Below, piece after piece: positions 18,130-25,851 of a DNA stretch of 64,000 nucleotides (position 1 is its first letter; each line of letters begins with the position of its first letter). The stretch covers positions 124,001-188,000 of the forward strand of contig NZ_CP041765.1 in assembly GCF_007559025.1 (NCBI RefSeq), read 5' to 3'. The DNA comes from Tomitella fengzijianii (GTDB lineage Bacteria > Actinomycetota > Actinomycetes > Mycobacteriales > Mycobacteriaceae). The notes under the pieces are model-generated. The model was not told the DNA's origin, made no database searches, and was given only the letters and a program-made list of their open reading frames with translations. Position numbers and translations under genes: made by a program.

Positions 18130-19293
18130 CTAGATCCGTTCGAGGATGACGGCGGTGGTCGATGCGGAGGCGCAGATCGCGACGAGCGCGGTGTTCTGAT
18201 CGCGCCGCTCCAGCTCGTCGAGCGCCGTCGCGAGCAGGCGGATGCCGGTGGCGCCCGCGGGGTGCCCGACGGCGATCGCGCCGCCGTTGACGTTCAGCCG
18301 GTCCTCGGCCACCCCGTGCACCTGCGCGAACGACATCGGCACTGCGGCGAACGCCTCGTTGACCTCGACGAGGTCGACGTCCTCGATCGTCATGCCGACG
18401 CGGTCGAGCACGGTCGCCCCCGCCTCGATCGGCGCGTCGAGCAGGTAGGTGGTGTCCCCGCCGACGATGCACTGCGCGAGGATGCGGGCCCGCGGCCGGA
18501 CGCCGAGCTCCCGTGCCCGGGTCTCGGACATGAGTACCGCCGCGCTGGCGCCGTCGGAGACCTGCGACGAGGTGCCGGCGGTGTGCAGCCCGCCCTCCTT
18601 GACCGGCCGCAGCCGCGCCAGCGCGTCCATCGACGTCTCCCGCAGGCCCTGGTCGCGGGTGATCACCGCGGGACCCCCGCCCTCGTCGGCGGGCGGCGCG
18701 GTCACCGGGATGATCTGGCCGTCCAGCCGGCCCGCGTCCCACGCGGCCCGGGCGCGCTGCTGGGACCGGAGGCCGTACGCGTCCAGGTCCGTCCGGGTGA
18801 AGCCGCGGCGCGCGGCGATGCGGTCCGCGCCGGTGTACTGGTCGGGGGAATCCACGGACCACGATGCGGGGCGCGGCGAGCCCAGGCCCCGGCCCTGCTT
18901 GGCGGTCAGCGGGGCGCGCGTCATCAGCTCCACGCCGCACGCGACGCCCACGTCCATGGCGCCGAGCGCGATCTGCCCGGCGGCGAGCTGCACCGCGCGC
19001 TGGGCGGTGCTGCACTGGGCGTCGATGGTGGTGGCGCCGGTGCGCTCCGGGAGTCCGGCGTGCAGCCAGGCGGTGCGGGCGATGTGCCCGTACTGCTCGC
19101 CGAGCGGCGTGACGCAGCCGCCGATCACTTCCTCCACCAGCGCGGGGTCGACGCCCACACGGTCGAGGACGCCGCGCTGCGCGGTGCCCAGCAGCTCCGC
19201 GGCGTGCACCGTGGACAGCCACCCGCCGCGCTTGCCGAACGGCGTGCGCGCCAGGTCCACGATCACCGGACGGGCCGGCGCGGGCGCCGTCAC
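18130..19293 (-). CDS. Acetyl-CoA acetyltransferase-like thiolase (FadA5-like), altered C-terminal motif
   Basis: Thiolase of 387 residues, expected to cleave a beta-ketoacyl-CoA. The nucleophilic cysteine C94 lies in D-A-Q-C-S-T-A-Q; N-E-A-F and G-H-P-A-G-A-T-G are present. The final C-x-G-x-G motif of typical thiolases reads C-A-S-A-S: the cysteine is kept but both glycines are replaced, so the second half of the reaction may be altered. The GTG start overlaps the stop of the DegT-type gene (GTGA). Context makes it the side-chain thiolase of this operon, comparable to FadA5. Confidence 0.85.
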   Translation of the reverse strand: MTAPAPARPVIVDLARTPFGKRGGWLSTVHAAELLGTAQRGVLDRVGVDPALVEEVIGGCVTPLGEQYGHIARTAWLHAGLPERTGATTIDAQCSTAQRAVQLAAGQIALGAMDVGVACGVELMTRAPLTAKQGRGLGSPRPASWSVDSPDQYTGADRIAARRGFTRTDLDAYGLRSQQRARAAWDAGRLDGQIIPVTAPPADEGGGPAVITRDQGLRETSMDALARLRPVKEGGLHTAGTSSQVSDGASAAVLMSETRARELGVRPRARILAQCIVGGDTTYLLDAPIEAGATVLDRVGMTIEDVDLVEVNEAFAAVPMSFAQVHGVAEDRLNVNGGAIAVGHPAGATGIRLLATALDELERRDQNTALVAICASASTTAVILERI

Positions 19294-20501
19294 CGGAACG
19301 ACTCCGCGAACCGGCGGATGCTCTCGGCGACGCGCTTCACCTCGGCGTCGGTCAGCCCGTGGCTCATGCCCAGCGTCATGCCCCGCTCGAAGACGGCGTC
19401 GGTCTCCGGCAGGCCCTCCGGCGGCTGCCGGTGCTCGACGCCGGACATCATCGGGTGCCGCAGCAGATTGCCGCTCCACACCGTGCGGGTGTCGATCCCG
19501 TCGCCCTCCAGCGCCTCCTGCAGGTCGCTTCGGGTGAACGGCGCGTCGGCGTTGACCATCACCGGGTAGCACAGCCAGGCGGTGTCCAGGCCGCTCTGCT
19601 CGACCGGGGTGGTGAAGAACTCCGGGAACTCCGCGTAGGCGGCGGTGTAGGCGGCCCAGGTCTCCTTGCGCCGCACGTAGTTCGCGGCGAGCTTGTTCAG
19701 CTGCACCACCCCGTACGCGGCACCCAGCTCGGAGGGCTCGAAGTTCCACGGGACGACGTCGAAGATGAAGTCGTTGTCGTAGTCGACGCCGTCGAGCTGT
19801 TCGCGGAACACCCGGCCCACGTGCTTGGTGCTGCCGTACAGATTCGGCTCGCTGCGGCGGCCCCAGCGCCGCAGCAGCAGCGCCTTGTCGCGCTCCTCCT
19901 CGCTGTCGACCATGACCATCCCGCCGTTGCCGGCGCAGGTGATGATGTGGGCCATCGAGAAGCTGGTGACGGAGATATCGGCGCGCGCGCCGGTGGGGCG
20001 CCCGTGCAGCGTGGGCCCCAGCGCGTCGCACGAGTCCTCGATGACCTTGAGCCCGTGCCGGTCGGCGATCTCCCGGACGGCGTCCCAGTCGGGGGCGTTG
20101 CCGGCGAGGTTGGGCAGCAGGATCGCGCGGGTCTTGTCGCTGATCATCGCCTCGATCTTCGCCGCGTCGGCGTTGAAGGTGTTCGGCTCGACGTCGACGA
20201 ACACGGGGACCAGCCCGGCCCGGATGATCGGGGCGACGTCGGTGGAGAACGTCAGCGCCGAGGTGATGACCTCGCTGCCCTTCGGCAGGCCCAGCAGCTC
20301 GACGGCGAGGTAGAGCGCCGACGAGCCCGAGTTGCACATCGCGCCGTATGCCTTGCCGCTGAGCGCGGGCACGCGCTCCTCCATCTCGGCGACGTTCGGG
20401 CCGATGCGCAGGCCCTGGCTTCCGCTGCGCAGCACGTCGACGACGGCCTGGATCTCCTCCTCACCGTGGGTGGCGCGGGCGTAGGTGATGCGGTCTGTCA
20501 T
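19290..20501 (-). CDS. DegT/DnrJ-fold PLP enzyme of the sugar 3-dehydratase (ColD/E1-like) type, His replaces Lys
   Basis: PLP/PMP-dependent enzyme of 403 residues. The fold-type I frame is intact: N-S-G-S-S-A at 57-62, the cofactor-binding D156 in I-E-D-S-C-D-A-L-G. At the position of the Schiff-base lysine the sequence reads S-F-S-M-A-H-I-I-T, so H185 replaces the lysine. This substitution marks the deoxysugar 3-dehydratases ColD and E1/RfbH, which remove a hydroxyl next to a ketone instead of transferring an amino group. The cysteines of the E1 iron-sulfur cluster are absent, so ColD is the closer parallel. No sugar-nucleotide gene is near. It sits between an Ltp2-like aldolase and a thiolase and its stop overlaps the thiolase start. 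Confidence 0.85.
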   Translation of the reverse strand: MTDRITYARATHGEEEIQAVVDVLRSGSQGLRIGPNVAEMEERVPALSGKAYGAMCNSGSSALYLAVELLGLPKGSEVITSALTFSTDVAPIIRAGLVPVFVDVEPNTFNADAAKIEAMISDKTRAILLPNLAGNAPDWDAVREIADRHGLKVIEDSCDALGPTLHGRPTGARADISVTSFSMAHIITCAGNGGMVMVDSEEERDKALLLRRWGRRSEPNLYGSTKHVGRVFREQLDGVDYDNDFIFDVVPWNFEPSELGAAYGVVQLNKLAANYVRRKETWAAYTAAYAEFPEFFTTPVEQSGLDTAWLCYPVMVNADAPFTRSDLQEALEGDGIDTRTVWSGNLLRHPMMSGVEHRQPPEGLPETDAVFERGMTLGMSHGLTDAEVKRVAESIRRFAESFR

Positions 20502-20531
20502 GGCTTGCTCCTGAGGATGGGTGAGGCGCGC

Positions 20532-21713
20532 TCAGTGGTCGGCGGAGAGGACGAGGGCGCTGTGCGGTACGGGGGAACCGCCGGTGACCAGGACGTTCGC
20601 GAGGTCCTTGGCCGGCTGGTTGACCGAAGTGCCGCGGATCAGCCGCACGGCCTCGGCGATCCCGTTGACGCCGTGGATGTATCCCTCGCCGAGCTGGCCT
20701 CCGTTGGTGTTGACCGGCAGCCTGCCGTCGAGCTCCAGGTTGCCGTCCGCGATGAAGTCCTTGGCCTCGCCTCGTCCGCAGAACCCGTACTCCTCCAGCT
20801 GAAGCAGCACCATGGGGGTGAACGCGTCGTAGAGGATCGCGGCGTCGATGTCGGCGGTGCCCAGCCCGGACTGCTCCCACAGCTGCTCCGCGACCAGCCG
20901 CACCTCGGGCATGTCGTCGATGTCATCGCGGTAGTAGCTGCTCATCGAGATCTGCTGGGGGCCCACGCCTTGCGCGGCGGCGGAGATCACCGCCGGGGGG
21001 TGCGGAAGGTCGCGGGCCCGCTCGGCGCTGACGATCACCAGCGCCTGGCCGCCGTCGGACTCCTGGCAGCAGTCGAGCAGCCGGATCGGGTCGGCGATCA
21101 TGCGCGAGGCCTGGTGGTCCTCGATGGTGATGGGGCGCTCGTAGAACCACGCCGCCGGGTTGTTCGCCGCATGCTTGCGTGAGAGAACGGAGATCGCCCC
21201 GAAGTCGGCGCTGGTGGCCCCGTAGCGGTGCATGTAGAGCTGCGCGAGGAACGCCTCCTGCTGGGCCGGGGTGAGCAGCCCGTAGGGGTTGATCCAGTTG
21301 CGGTACTCCTGATCGGTGTTCTGGTTGTAGGCGAAGGCGGGCGGGCCGGCGCCGAAGCGGTGGCCCGAGCGCTCGTTCATAGCGCGGTAGACCACGACCA
21401 CGTCGGCGACCCCGGAGGAGACGGCCAGCGCCGCCTGCTGCACCGGCGCGCACGCTCCGCCGCCGCCGTGCGGGATGCGGCTGAAGAACTTCAGTTGCGG
21501 GATGCCGAGCGAGCGGGCGACGGCGATCTCCGGGTTGTTCTCCATGGTGAACAGGGAGACGCCGTCGACCTCGTCGACGCCGATCTGCGCGTCGTCAAGC
21601 GCCGCGAGCACGCACTCACACGCCAGCTGCCACTCGCTGCGGCCGGAGTTCTTCGAGAATTCGGTGGCGCCGATGCCCGCGATCGCGGCGGCGCCGGACA
21701 GTCCGCTGCTCAT
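20532..21713 (-). CDS. ltp2: Ltp2-like steroid side-chain aldolase (thiolase-superfamily lipid-transfer protein)
   Basis: Thiolase-fold protein of 393 residues of the SCP-x/lipid-transfer group. It resembles Ltp2, which performs retro-aldol cleavage of a beta-hydroxy steroid-CoA together with the DUF35 domain of ChsH2. Y295 (in L-Y-D-A-F-T) and Y345 (in G-E-G-Y-I-H-G) fall at positions like those of the catalytic tyrosines described for Ltp2, from memory of that work. The gene overlaps the MaoC-like gene upstream by ATGA, and a separate DUF35 gene is two genes away, as the model requires. The exact substrate is not known. Confidence 0.8.
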   Translation of the reverse strand: MSSGLSGAAAIAGIGATEFSKNSGRSEWQLACECVLAALDDAQIGVDEVDGVSLFTMENNPEIAVARSLGIPQLKFFSRIPHGGGGACAPVQQAALAVSSGVADVVVVYRAMNERSGHRFGAGPPAFAYNQNTDQEYRNWINPYGLLTPAQQEAFLAQLYMHRYGATSADFGAISVLSRKHAANNPAAWFYERPITIEDHQASRMIADPIRLLDCCQESDGGQALVIVSAERARDLPHPPAVISAAAQGVGPQQISMSSYYRDDIDDMPEVRLVAEQLWEQSGLGTADIDAAILYDAFTPMVLLQLEEYGFCGRGEAKDFIADGNLELDGRLPVNTNGGQLGEGYIHGVNGIAEAVRLIRGTSVNQPAKDLANVLVTGGSPVPHSALVLSADH

Positions 21714-22138
21714 CGCGCGGCTCCTTCCGGGGATACGGCCGAGTCGACCGGTGCGACGGTCACCTGCGCCGTGACGTGGACGCCGCGCGCGTTGCTGCCG
21801 TGCACCCGCACGGTCACCGCGTCGCCGTCGAGCCCGGTGACCTCGCCCGTGAAGGTCATCGTGTCACCGGGGAAGTTCGGCACCCCCAGGCGCAGAGAGG
21901 TTCTCGTGATTCGTGACGCGGGCCCGGACCAGTCGGTGATGTACCGGTCGAGCAGGCCGTTGGTGGTGTTGATCGACATGAAGATGTCGGGCGTGCCGCG
22001 GTCGCGCGCCTTGCCCGGGTCGTGGTGGACGTCCTCGAAGTCCTGCGAGGCGATGGCGGCGCCGACGATCAGCGTCCGGTCCAGCGGGATCTCCAGCGGC
22101 GGGAGGGCGTCGCCGATCGTGCAGCGGGGCATGCTCAT
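21710..22138 (-). CDS. MaoC-like hotdog hydratase subunit, ChsH1-like
   Basis: Single hotdog-fold protein of 142 residues. The segment D-F-E-D-V-H-H-D-P (33-41) matches the active-site region of ChsH1, which with ChsH2 hydrates the double bond of a CoA-linked steroid side chain. It overlaps the DUF35 gene upstream and the Ltp2-like gene downstream by ATGA junctions. The second hotdog partner is encoded two genes upstream. It is expected to work as a heteromer. Confidence 0.82.
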   Translation of the reverse strand: MSMPRCTIGDALPPLEIPLDRTLIVGAAIASQDFEDVHHDPGKARDRGTPDIFMSINTTNGLLDRYITDWSGPASRITRTSLRLGVPNFPGDTMTFTGEVTGLDGDAVTVRVHGSNARGVHVTAQVTVAPVDSAVSPEGAAR

Positions 22139-22581
22139 CGCGGCTCACCGTCCCCGCGCCGGCGGAGCTGCGGCAGCACCTCGCCATGCGCGTGCTCCGC
22201 GAAGCCCACCTCCAGTTCCATCCCGAACTCGAGATCGGCGTGGTCGATGCCGGCGATGTCCGCCACCAGCCGGGTGCCCTCTTCCAGGTCCACGAGCCCG
22301 ACGGCCAGCGGATAGTCGAAAGCGGGGTCCTTGGGATGGTGCAGCACCGTGTAGCTGTGCAGGGTGCATCGGCGCGCGGACTCGACCGTGTCCCACTTCA
22401 TCGAGCGGCAGTGCGGGCAGGACGGCGACGGCGGATGCCGGAGCGTCTCGCACTCGGTGCAGCGCTGGATCTCCAAGCGGCCCTCGCGCGCCGCGGCGAA
22501 GAAGAACTCGTTGTCCTGTGTGATCGTCAGCCGCGGCACCCCGGTGTGCGGCGTGGCGTCCGGGCTTTGCTGCGCGTTCAC
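22135..22581 (-). CDS. DUF35 OB-fold protein with zinc ribbon (ChsH2 C-terminal-like)
   Basis: Protein of 148 residues. A rubredoxin-like zinc ribbon has C41, C44, C55 and C58, and an OB-fold follows (H-S-Y-T-V-L-H-H-P onwards). In mycobacteria this domain is fused to a hotdog domain as ChsH2 and is needed for Ltp2 activity. Here it is a free-standing gene. The GTG start overlaps the stop of the hotdog gene upstream (GTGA) and its stop overlaps the next start, so the set is translated as a coupled block. Confidence 0.85.
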   Translation of the reverse strand: MNAQQSPDATPHTGVPRLTITQDNEFFFAAAREGRLEIQRCTECETLRHPPSPSCPHCRSMKWDTVESARRCTLHSYTVLHHPKDPAFDYPLAVGLVDLEEGTRLVADIAGIDHADLEFGMELEVGFAEHAHGEVLPQLRRRGDGEPR

Positions 22582-23168
22582 GCGGCGCCCTCCTTGCGTG
22601 TCGGGTCGAATCGGAGGAGGCGGAAGCGTTCCTCGACGAGAAGCGCGTCGCCCTGATCCAGGTACCGCTTGAGGAGGGTGATGAAGCACCCGCGGCCCAG
22701 TGCGGTCTGTTTGATCGGCGAGATCGACTCGATGGTGAAGTGGCAGGTGACGTGGTCGCCTGGGCGCAGTTCCGCGTGATAGTCCTGCTCGACGTCGGTG
22801 GCGACCACGGACGTGAACCCGGCCGCGTCCAGCTCGGACAGCAGCTGCGAGTACGCGAAGTCCTCGGTGACGCCCTCGGCGCGGAGCCGGTGGATCTCCC
22901 GATGCCGGCGGTAGCCGGCCATCACCCACGTCGAGATCATCGCGGGCGGGCAGACCACGTCGGGTCGGCCTGTGGCCTTCGCGGCCGCGCGGTCGACGTA
23001 GACGGGGTTGAAGTCGTCGTGCGCCTCCGCCCAATTGCGGATCATCGCCTCGTTGACGGCGTAGCGCGCCACCCGCGGCGGCTCCGCCTCCCGGCCGACG
23101 TAGGCGGCGAATCGCTGCCCCGGGTCGTCCACGGCGGCACCGTCGGGTTGCGCCTTCAGGTTTTCCAC
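22578..23168 (-). CDS. MaoC/FAS1-type hotdog protein, ChsH2 N-terminal-like
   Basis: Hotdog-fold protein of about 196 residues, first gene of the operon. The segment H-D-D-F-N-P-V-Y-V-D has Tyr where catalytic hydratases have His, as expected for the non-catalytic partner in the ChsH1-ChsH2 dimer. The start is best placed at GTG 23168 because GGAGG lies five bases upstream; an ATG at 23201 opens a longer frame but has no ribosome site. A KstR2-type operator and promoter lie 42 bp upstream. Confidence 0.8.
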   Translation of the reverse strand: MENLKAQPDGAAVDDPGQRFAAYVGREAEPPRVARYAVNEAMIRNWAEAHDDFNPVYVDRAAAKATGRPDVVCPPAMISTWVMAGYRRHREIHRLRAEGVTEDFAYSQLLSELDAAGFTSVVATDVEQDYHAELRPGDHVTCHFTIESISPIKQTALGRGCFITLLKRYLDQGDALLVEERFRLLRFDPTRKEGAA

Positions 23169-23209
23169 ATGCACCTCCGGCTCTCGGTGATCCCGTTCCA
23201 TCAGAGTTG

Positions 23210-23223
23210 AGCAAGCGCTTGAT
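23210..23223. promoter_or_regulatory. KstR2-type operator AGCAAGCGCTTGAT
   Basis: The site matches AnCAAGnnCTTGnT, the motif described for the mycobacterial regulator KstR2, at every fixed position, with a perfect 10-bp core CAAGCGCTTG. It lies between the leftward operon and the rightward TetR gene and overlaps the predicted -10 region of the leftward promoter, a position that would give repression. Confidence 0.75.
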
Positions 23224-23248
23224 CTAGAATGACCGACATCACTGTCAA
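23221..23248 (-). promoter_or_regulatory. Predicted promoter of the side-chain operon
   Basis: On the minus strand TTGACA (23248-23243) is followed after 16 bases by TAGATC (23226-23221), giving a perfect -35 and a moderate -10. The KstR2-type operator covers the -10 and the presumed transcription start. Confidence 0.45.
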
Positions 23249-23399
23249 ACGCAATACCCGGCCCGCGCCGCGCTGGATCGGCGCCGGTGGCGGGGCTCTG
23301 CGGCGACGCGGACGCGCAGTCCCCGCGTGGGGCGGAGGCGCCCCCCGTGGGCCGGTGACGAAGGATGGTGACCGATCAGCGGCACGAACGGGAGGAACC

Positions 23400-23984
23400 A
23401 TGGGGACCACTGGAGACCGGAGGGAGGCGATCCTGTCGGGCTCGGCGGAGCTGTTCGCAGCCAAGGGCGTCGCGGGCACCACCGTGCGCGACATCGGCGA
23501 GGCGGCCGGGGTGTTCTCCGGCAGCCTCTACCACTACTTCAAGTCCAAGGACGCGATCGTCGATGAGCTGATGCGCGGGTTCATGACCGACGTCCAGGCG
23601 CGGTTCGATCGCGTGGAGAAGGCCGCGGCCGATCCGGAGGGCGTCGTGCGCGGGCTGATCCGGGAGACGCTGGAGGTGATCGAGGCCTATCCGCACCAGA
23701 CGGCGATCTACCAGCGGGACCGGGCGTACCTGCGCGATCACGGGCTGCTGGACCCGGTCGACGACGTGTCGAGGGGAATGCGCGGGTACTGGCTGACGGC
23801 GATCCGGCGTGGGGCGGAGCAGGGCGTGTTCCGTTCGGACATCCCGCCGGAGATCTTCTACCGGTCCGTCCGCGACACGCTGTGGTCCACCATGCACTGG
23901 CCGGACCGGCGGAACCATTCCACGGAGGAGTTCGCCGAGCTGATGGCGTCCCTGTTCCTCGGCGGCTTCCACTCCGGGCGGTGA
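23400..23984 (+). CDS. KstR2-like TetR regulator
   Basis: TetR regulator of 194 residues. The helix-turn-helix T-T-V-R-D-I-G-E-A-A-G-V-F-S-G-S-L-Y-H-Y-F and the following D-E-L-M-R-G-F segment are very close to KstR2 of Mycobacterium, which releases DNA on binding a steroid-derived CoA thioester. GGAGG four bases before ATG 23400 fixes the start; the frame is open from 23229. It diverges from the side-chain operon over an operator that fits KstR2, and a similar site precedes the solute-binding protein gene downstream. Its ligand is probably a CoA intermediate of the local pathway. Confidence 0.85.
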   Translation: MGTTGDRREAILSGSAELFAAKGVAGTTVRDIGEAAGVFSGSLYHYFKSKDAIVDELMRGFMTDVQARFDRVEKAAADPEGVVRGLIRETLEVIEAYPHQTAIYQRDRAYLRDHGLLDPVDDVSRGMRGYWLTAIRRGAEQGVFRSDIPPEIFYRSVRDTLWSTMHWPDRRNHSTEEFAELMASLFLGGFHSGR

Positions 23985-24084
23985 CCGCGGGCCGGCGCGT
24001 GTTCCGGCGGCCGGCCCCGCTCGGCGGCGCAGCTGGAGTGTGACCTGTTTCGCCCGCACGGGTCGTCTGTTACCTTGCTCATGT

Positions 24085-24098
24085 AGCAAACGCTTGGT
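24085..24098. promoter_or_regulatory. Second KstR2-type operator, one mismatch (AGCAAACGCTTGGT)
   Basis: Thirteen of fourteen positions agree with AnCAAGnnCTTGnT (A instead of G at the sixth). It lies 140 bp upstream of the solute-binding lipoprotein start in a 253-bp region with no gene, and would bring the rightward transport and acyl-CoA activation genes into the same regulon as the leftward operon. Confidence 0.55.
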
Positions 24099-24237
24099 CA
24101 ACACCGGCACGGCCCGGACCGCGTGACCGCGGAAGGCGCCGGGACCCGATGAATCCCGCGGGCGGCGCGGTCTCCGCGGCTCCAGGGGCGTCCGGGTGAA
24201 CGCCGGCGGCCTGTCCCGCACGAGGAAGGACTCCGCA

Positions 24238-25851
24238 ATGAGATCGAACCGACGAGCGTTGGTGCGGCTGGGAGCGGTCGCGGCGGCCGCGGCGCTTCTG
24301 GCCACGGGATGCGCGAACTCCGGCGATTCTGCGGGCGGCGACTCATCGGCGACCGCGGTCGCGGACCTCCAGGACGGCATGGTCAACGTCGCCGAAGCCG
24401 AGGGGGAACCTGTCGAGGGCGGCGAGCTCAGCTTCGCCGCGTACTCCGAGCCCAAGGCGGTCGACCCGGCCAAGACCATCGCAGCGGTGACCACCGGTGG
24501 CCTCGAACTCGTGAACGTCTACGACTCGCTGATGCGCTATGACACGGAGTCGCAGTCGGTGGTGCCGCAGATGGCGGAAGGCCTCACGCACTCGGACGAC
24601 TATCGGACGTGGACGATGACGTTGCGTGACGGCGTGGAGTTCTCCGACGGGACCCCGCTCGACGCGGCGGCCGTGAAGGCGAGTCAGGAGCGCTATGCGC
24701 AGGCCAAAGGGCCGGAAGCCGGACTGTGGACGGCGAACGTCGCGGGCATCTCCACCCCGGATGAGCGCACGGTCGTCTACGAGCTCGACAAGACGTGGCC
24801 GGAGTTCGACGTGATGCTCACCTCCGGGCCCGGAATGATCGTCGCACCGTCGGCGGGACCTCCGGGCGAGGGTTTCACGCCCATCGGCGCCGGCCCGTTC
24901 ACCCTCGGGGAATGGCGCCAGGGCGAGTCGATGACGCTCAAGGCCAACCCGGACTATTGGGGCGGCAAGCCGCATCTCGACGCGGTGAAGGTGGTGTACA
25001 TGCCCACGATGGAGGTGTCCAAGGAGACGTTCTTCAACGACGGTGTCGACATGACGTTCGTCCGCGAGCCCGATGACGTCACCGAGTTGCTGGGCAAGAA
25101 CCTGCCGGGCTACGTCAACATGACGTCCGCCGCGAACACCTACATCATCAACGCGGCTCCGGGCCGTCCGGGATCGGACCCGCGCGTACGCAAGGCGATT
25201 CAGCTTGCGACCGACCCGTCCGTGCTGGCGCAGCGCGCGTATGGCGACCCGGAGTACGGCGAGAGCGAGTTGTTCCCGGAATACTCGCGCTGGCACACCG
25301 ACGCCGCAGGACCGGAGTTCGATCCGGAGCGGGCGAAGAAGCTCGTCGCCGAAGCGAAGGCCGACGGGGTCGGCACCACGCTCGTCTCGATCAACTCGCC
25401 CGAGCAGGCGCGCCAGCAGCAGGCGCTGGCGTTGGAGGCGCAGCTCGAAGCAGTCGGGTTCGACGTCGACACCAAGATCATGCCCACCATCGGCGACCAG
25501 ATCCGGGTCATCGGCTCCGAACGGAACTACGACTTGGGCGCCTGGGGGCTGTCGTACCGCGAGTCGGACCCGTTCGCCAAGATGTTCGACACCATGCACA
25601 GCGGAGGCAAACAGCTCTACGGGATGTCCACCAGCCCGGAGATGGACGTTTTGGTGGACCAGTTCCAGACTGCCACGGACAAGGATGCGAAGCTGCAGGC
25701 GATGGCGCAGATCCAGCAGCAGGTGAACGAGGACGTGCCGTTCATCAACATCGGCTATTTCGCCGAGTACACCGCCTGGCATGACAACGTGCATGGTGTG
25801 GAGGGCAGCTCGAACTCCATGATCCTGCTCGGCGACGCGTGGAAGGCGTGA
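24238..25851 (+). CDS. Peptide/nickel-type (SBP family 5) solute-binding lipoprotein
   Basis: Extracellular solute-binding protein of 537 residues. A twin-charged signal peptide ends in the lipobox L-A-T-G-C with C25 as the lipidated residue. The body has the SBP_bac_5 features G-G-E-L-S-F-A-A-Y-S, V-D-P-A-K-T and L-R-D-G-V-E-F-S-D-G-T-P-L-D-A. GAGGAAGGA precedes the ATG. No permease or ATPase gene lies nearby, so it is an orphan binding protein. It is a paralogue of the one at 35856-37463. Its gene overlaps the acyl-CoA synthetase gene, suggesting that it captures the acid that the synthetase activates. Confidence 0.88.
   Translation: MRSNRRALVRLGAVAAAAALLATGCANSGDSAGGDSSATAVADLQDGMVNVAEAEGEPVEGGELSFAAYSEPKAVDPAKTIAAVTTGGLELVNVYDSLMRYDTESQSVVPQMAEGLTHSDDYRTWTMTLRDGVEFSDGTPLDAAAVKASQERYAQAKGPEAGLWTANVAGISTPDERTVVYELDKTWPEFDVMLTSGPGMIVAPSAGPPGEGFTPIGAGPFTLGEWRQGESMTLKANPDYWGGKPHLDAVKVVYMPTMEVSKETFFNDGVDMTFVREPDDVTELLGKNLPGYVNMTSAANTYIINAAPGRPGSDPRVRKAIQLATDPSVLAQRAYGDPEYGESELFPEYSRWHTDAAGPEFDPERAKKLVAEAKADGVGTTLVSINSPEQARQQQALALEAQLEAVGFDVDTKIMPTIGDQIRVIGSERNYDLGAWGLSYRESDPFAKMFDTMHSGGKQLYGMSTSPEMDVLVDQFQTATDKDAKLQAMAQIQQQVNEDVPFINIGYFAEYTAWHDNVHGVEGSSNSMILLGDAWKA

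Noticed and set aside
19290-20501. Deoxysugar biosynthesis locus
   Set aside because: Apart from this one gene no nucleotide-sugar synthases, dehydratases, epimerases or glycosyltransferases are present, and the gene is coupled to CoA-thioester enzymes.
23229-23399. Longer N-terminus of the KstR2-like regulator starting at 23229
   Set aside because: The extra 57 residues are Arg/Gly-rich with no family match, overlap the promoter region, and a strong GGAGG precedes ATG 23400.
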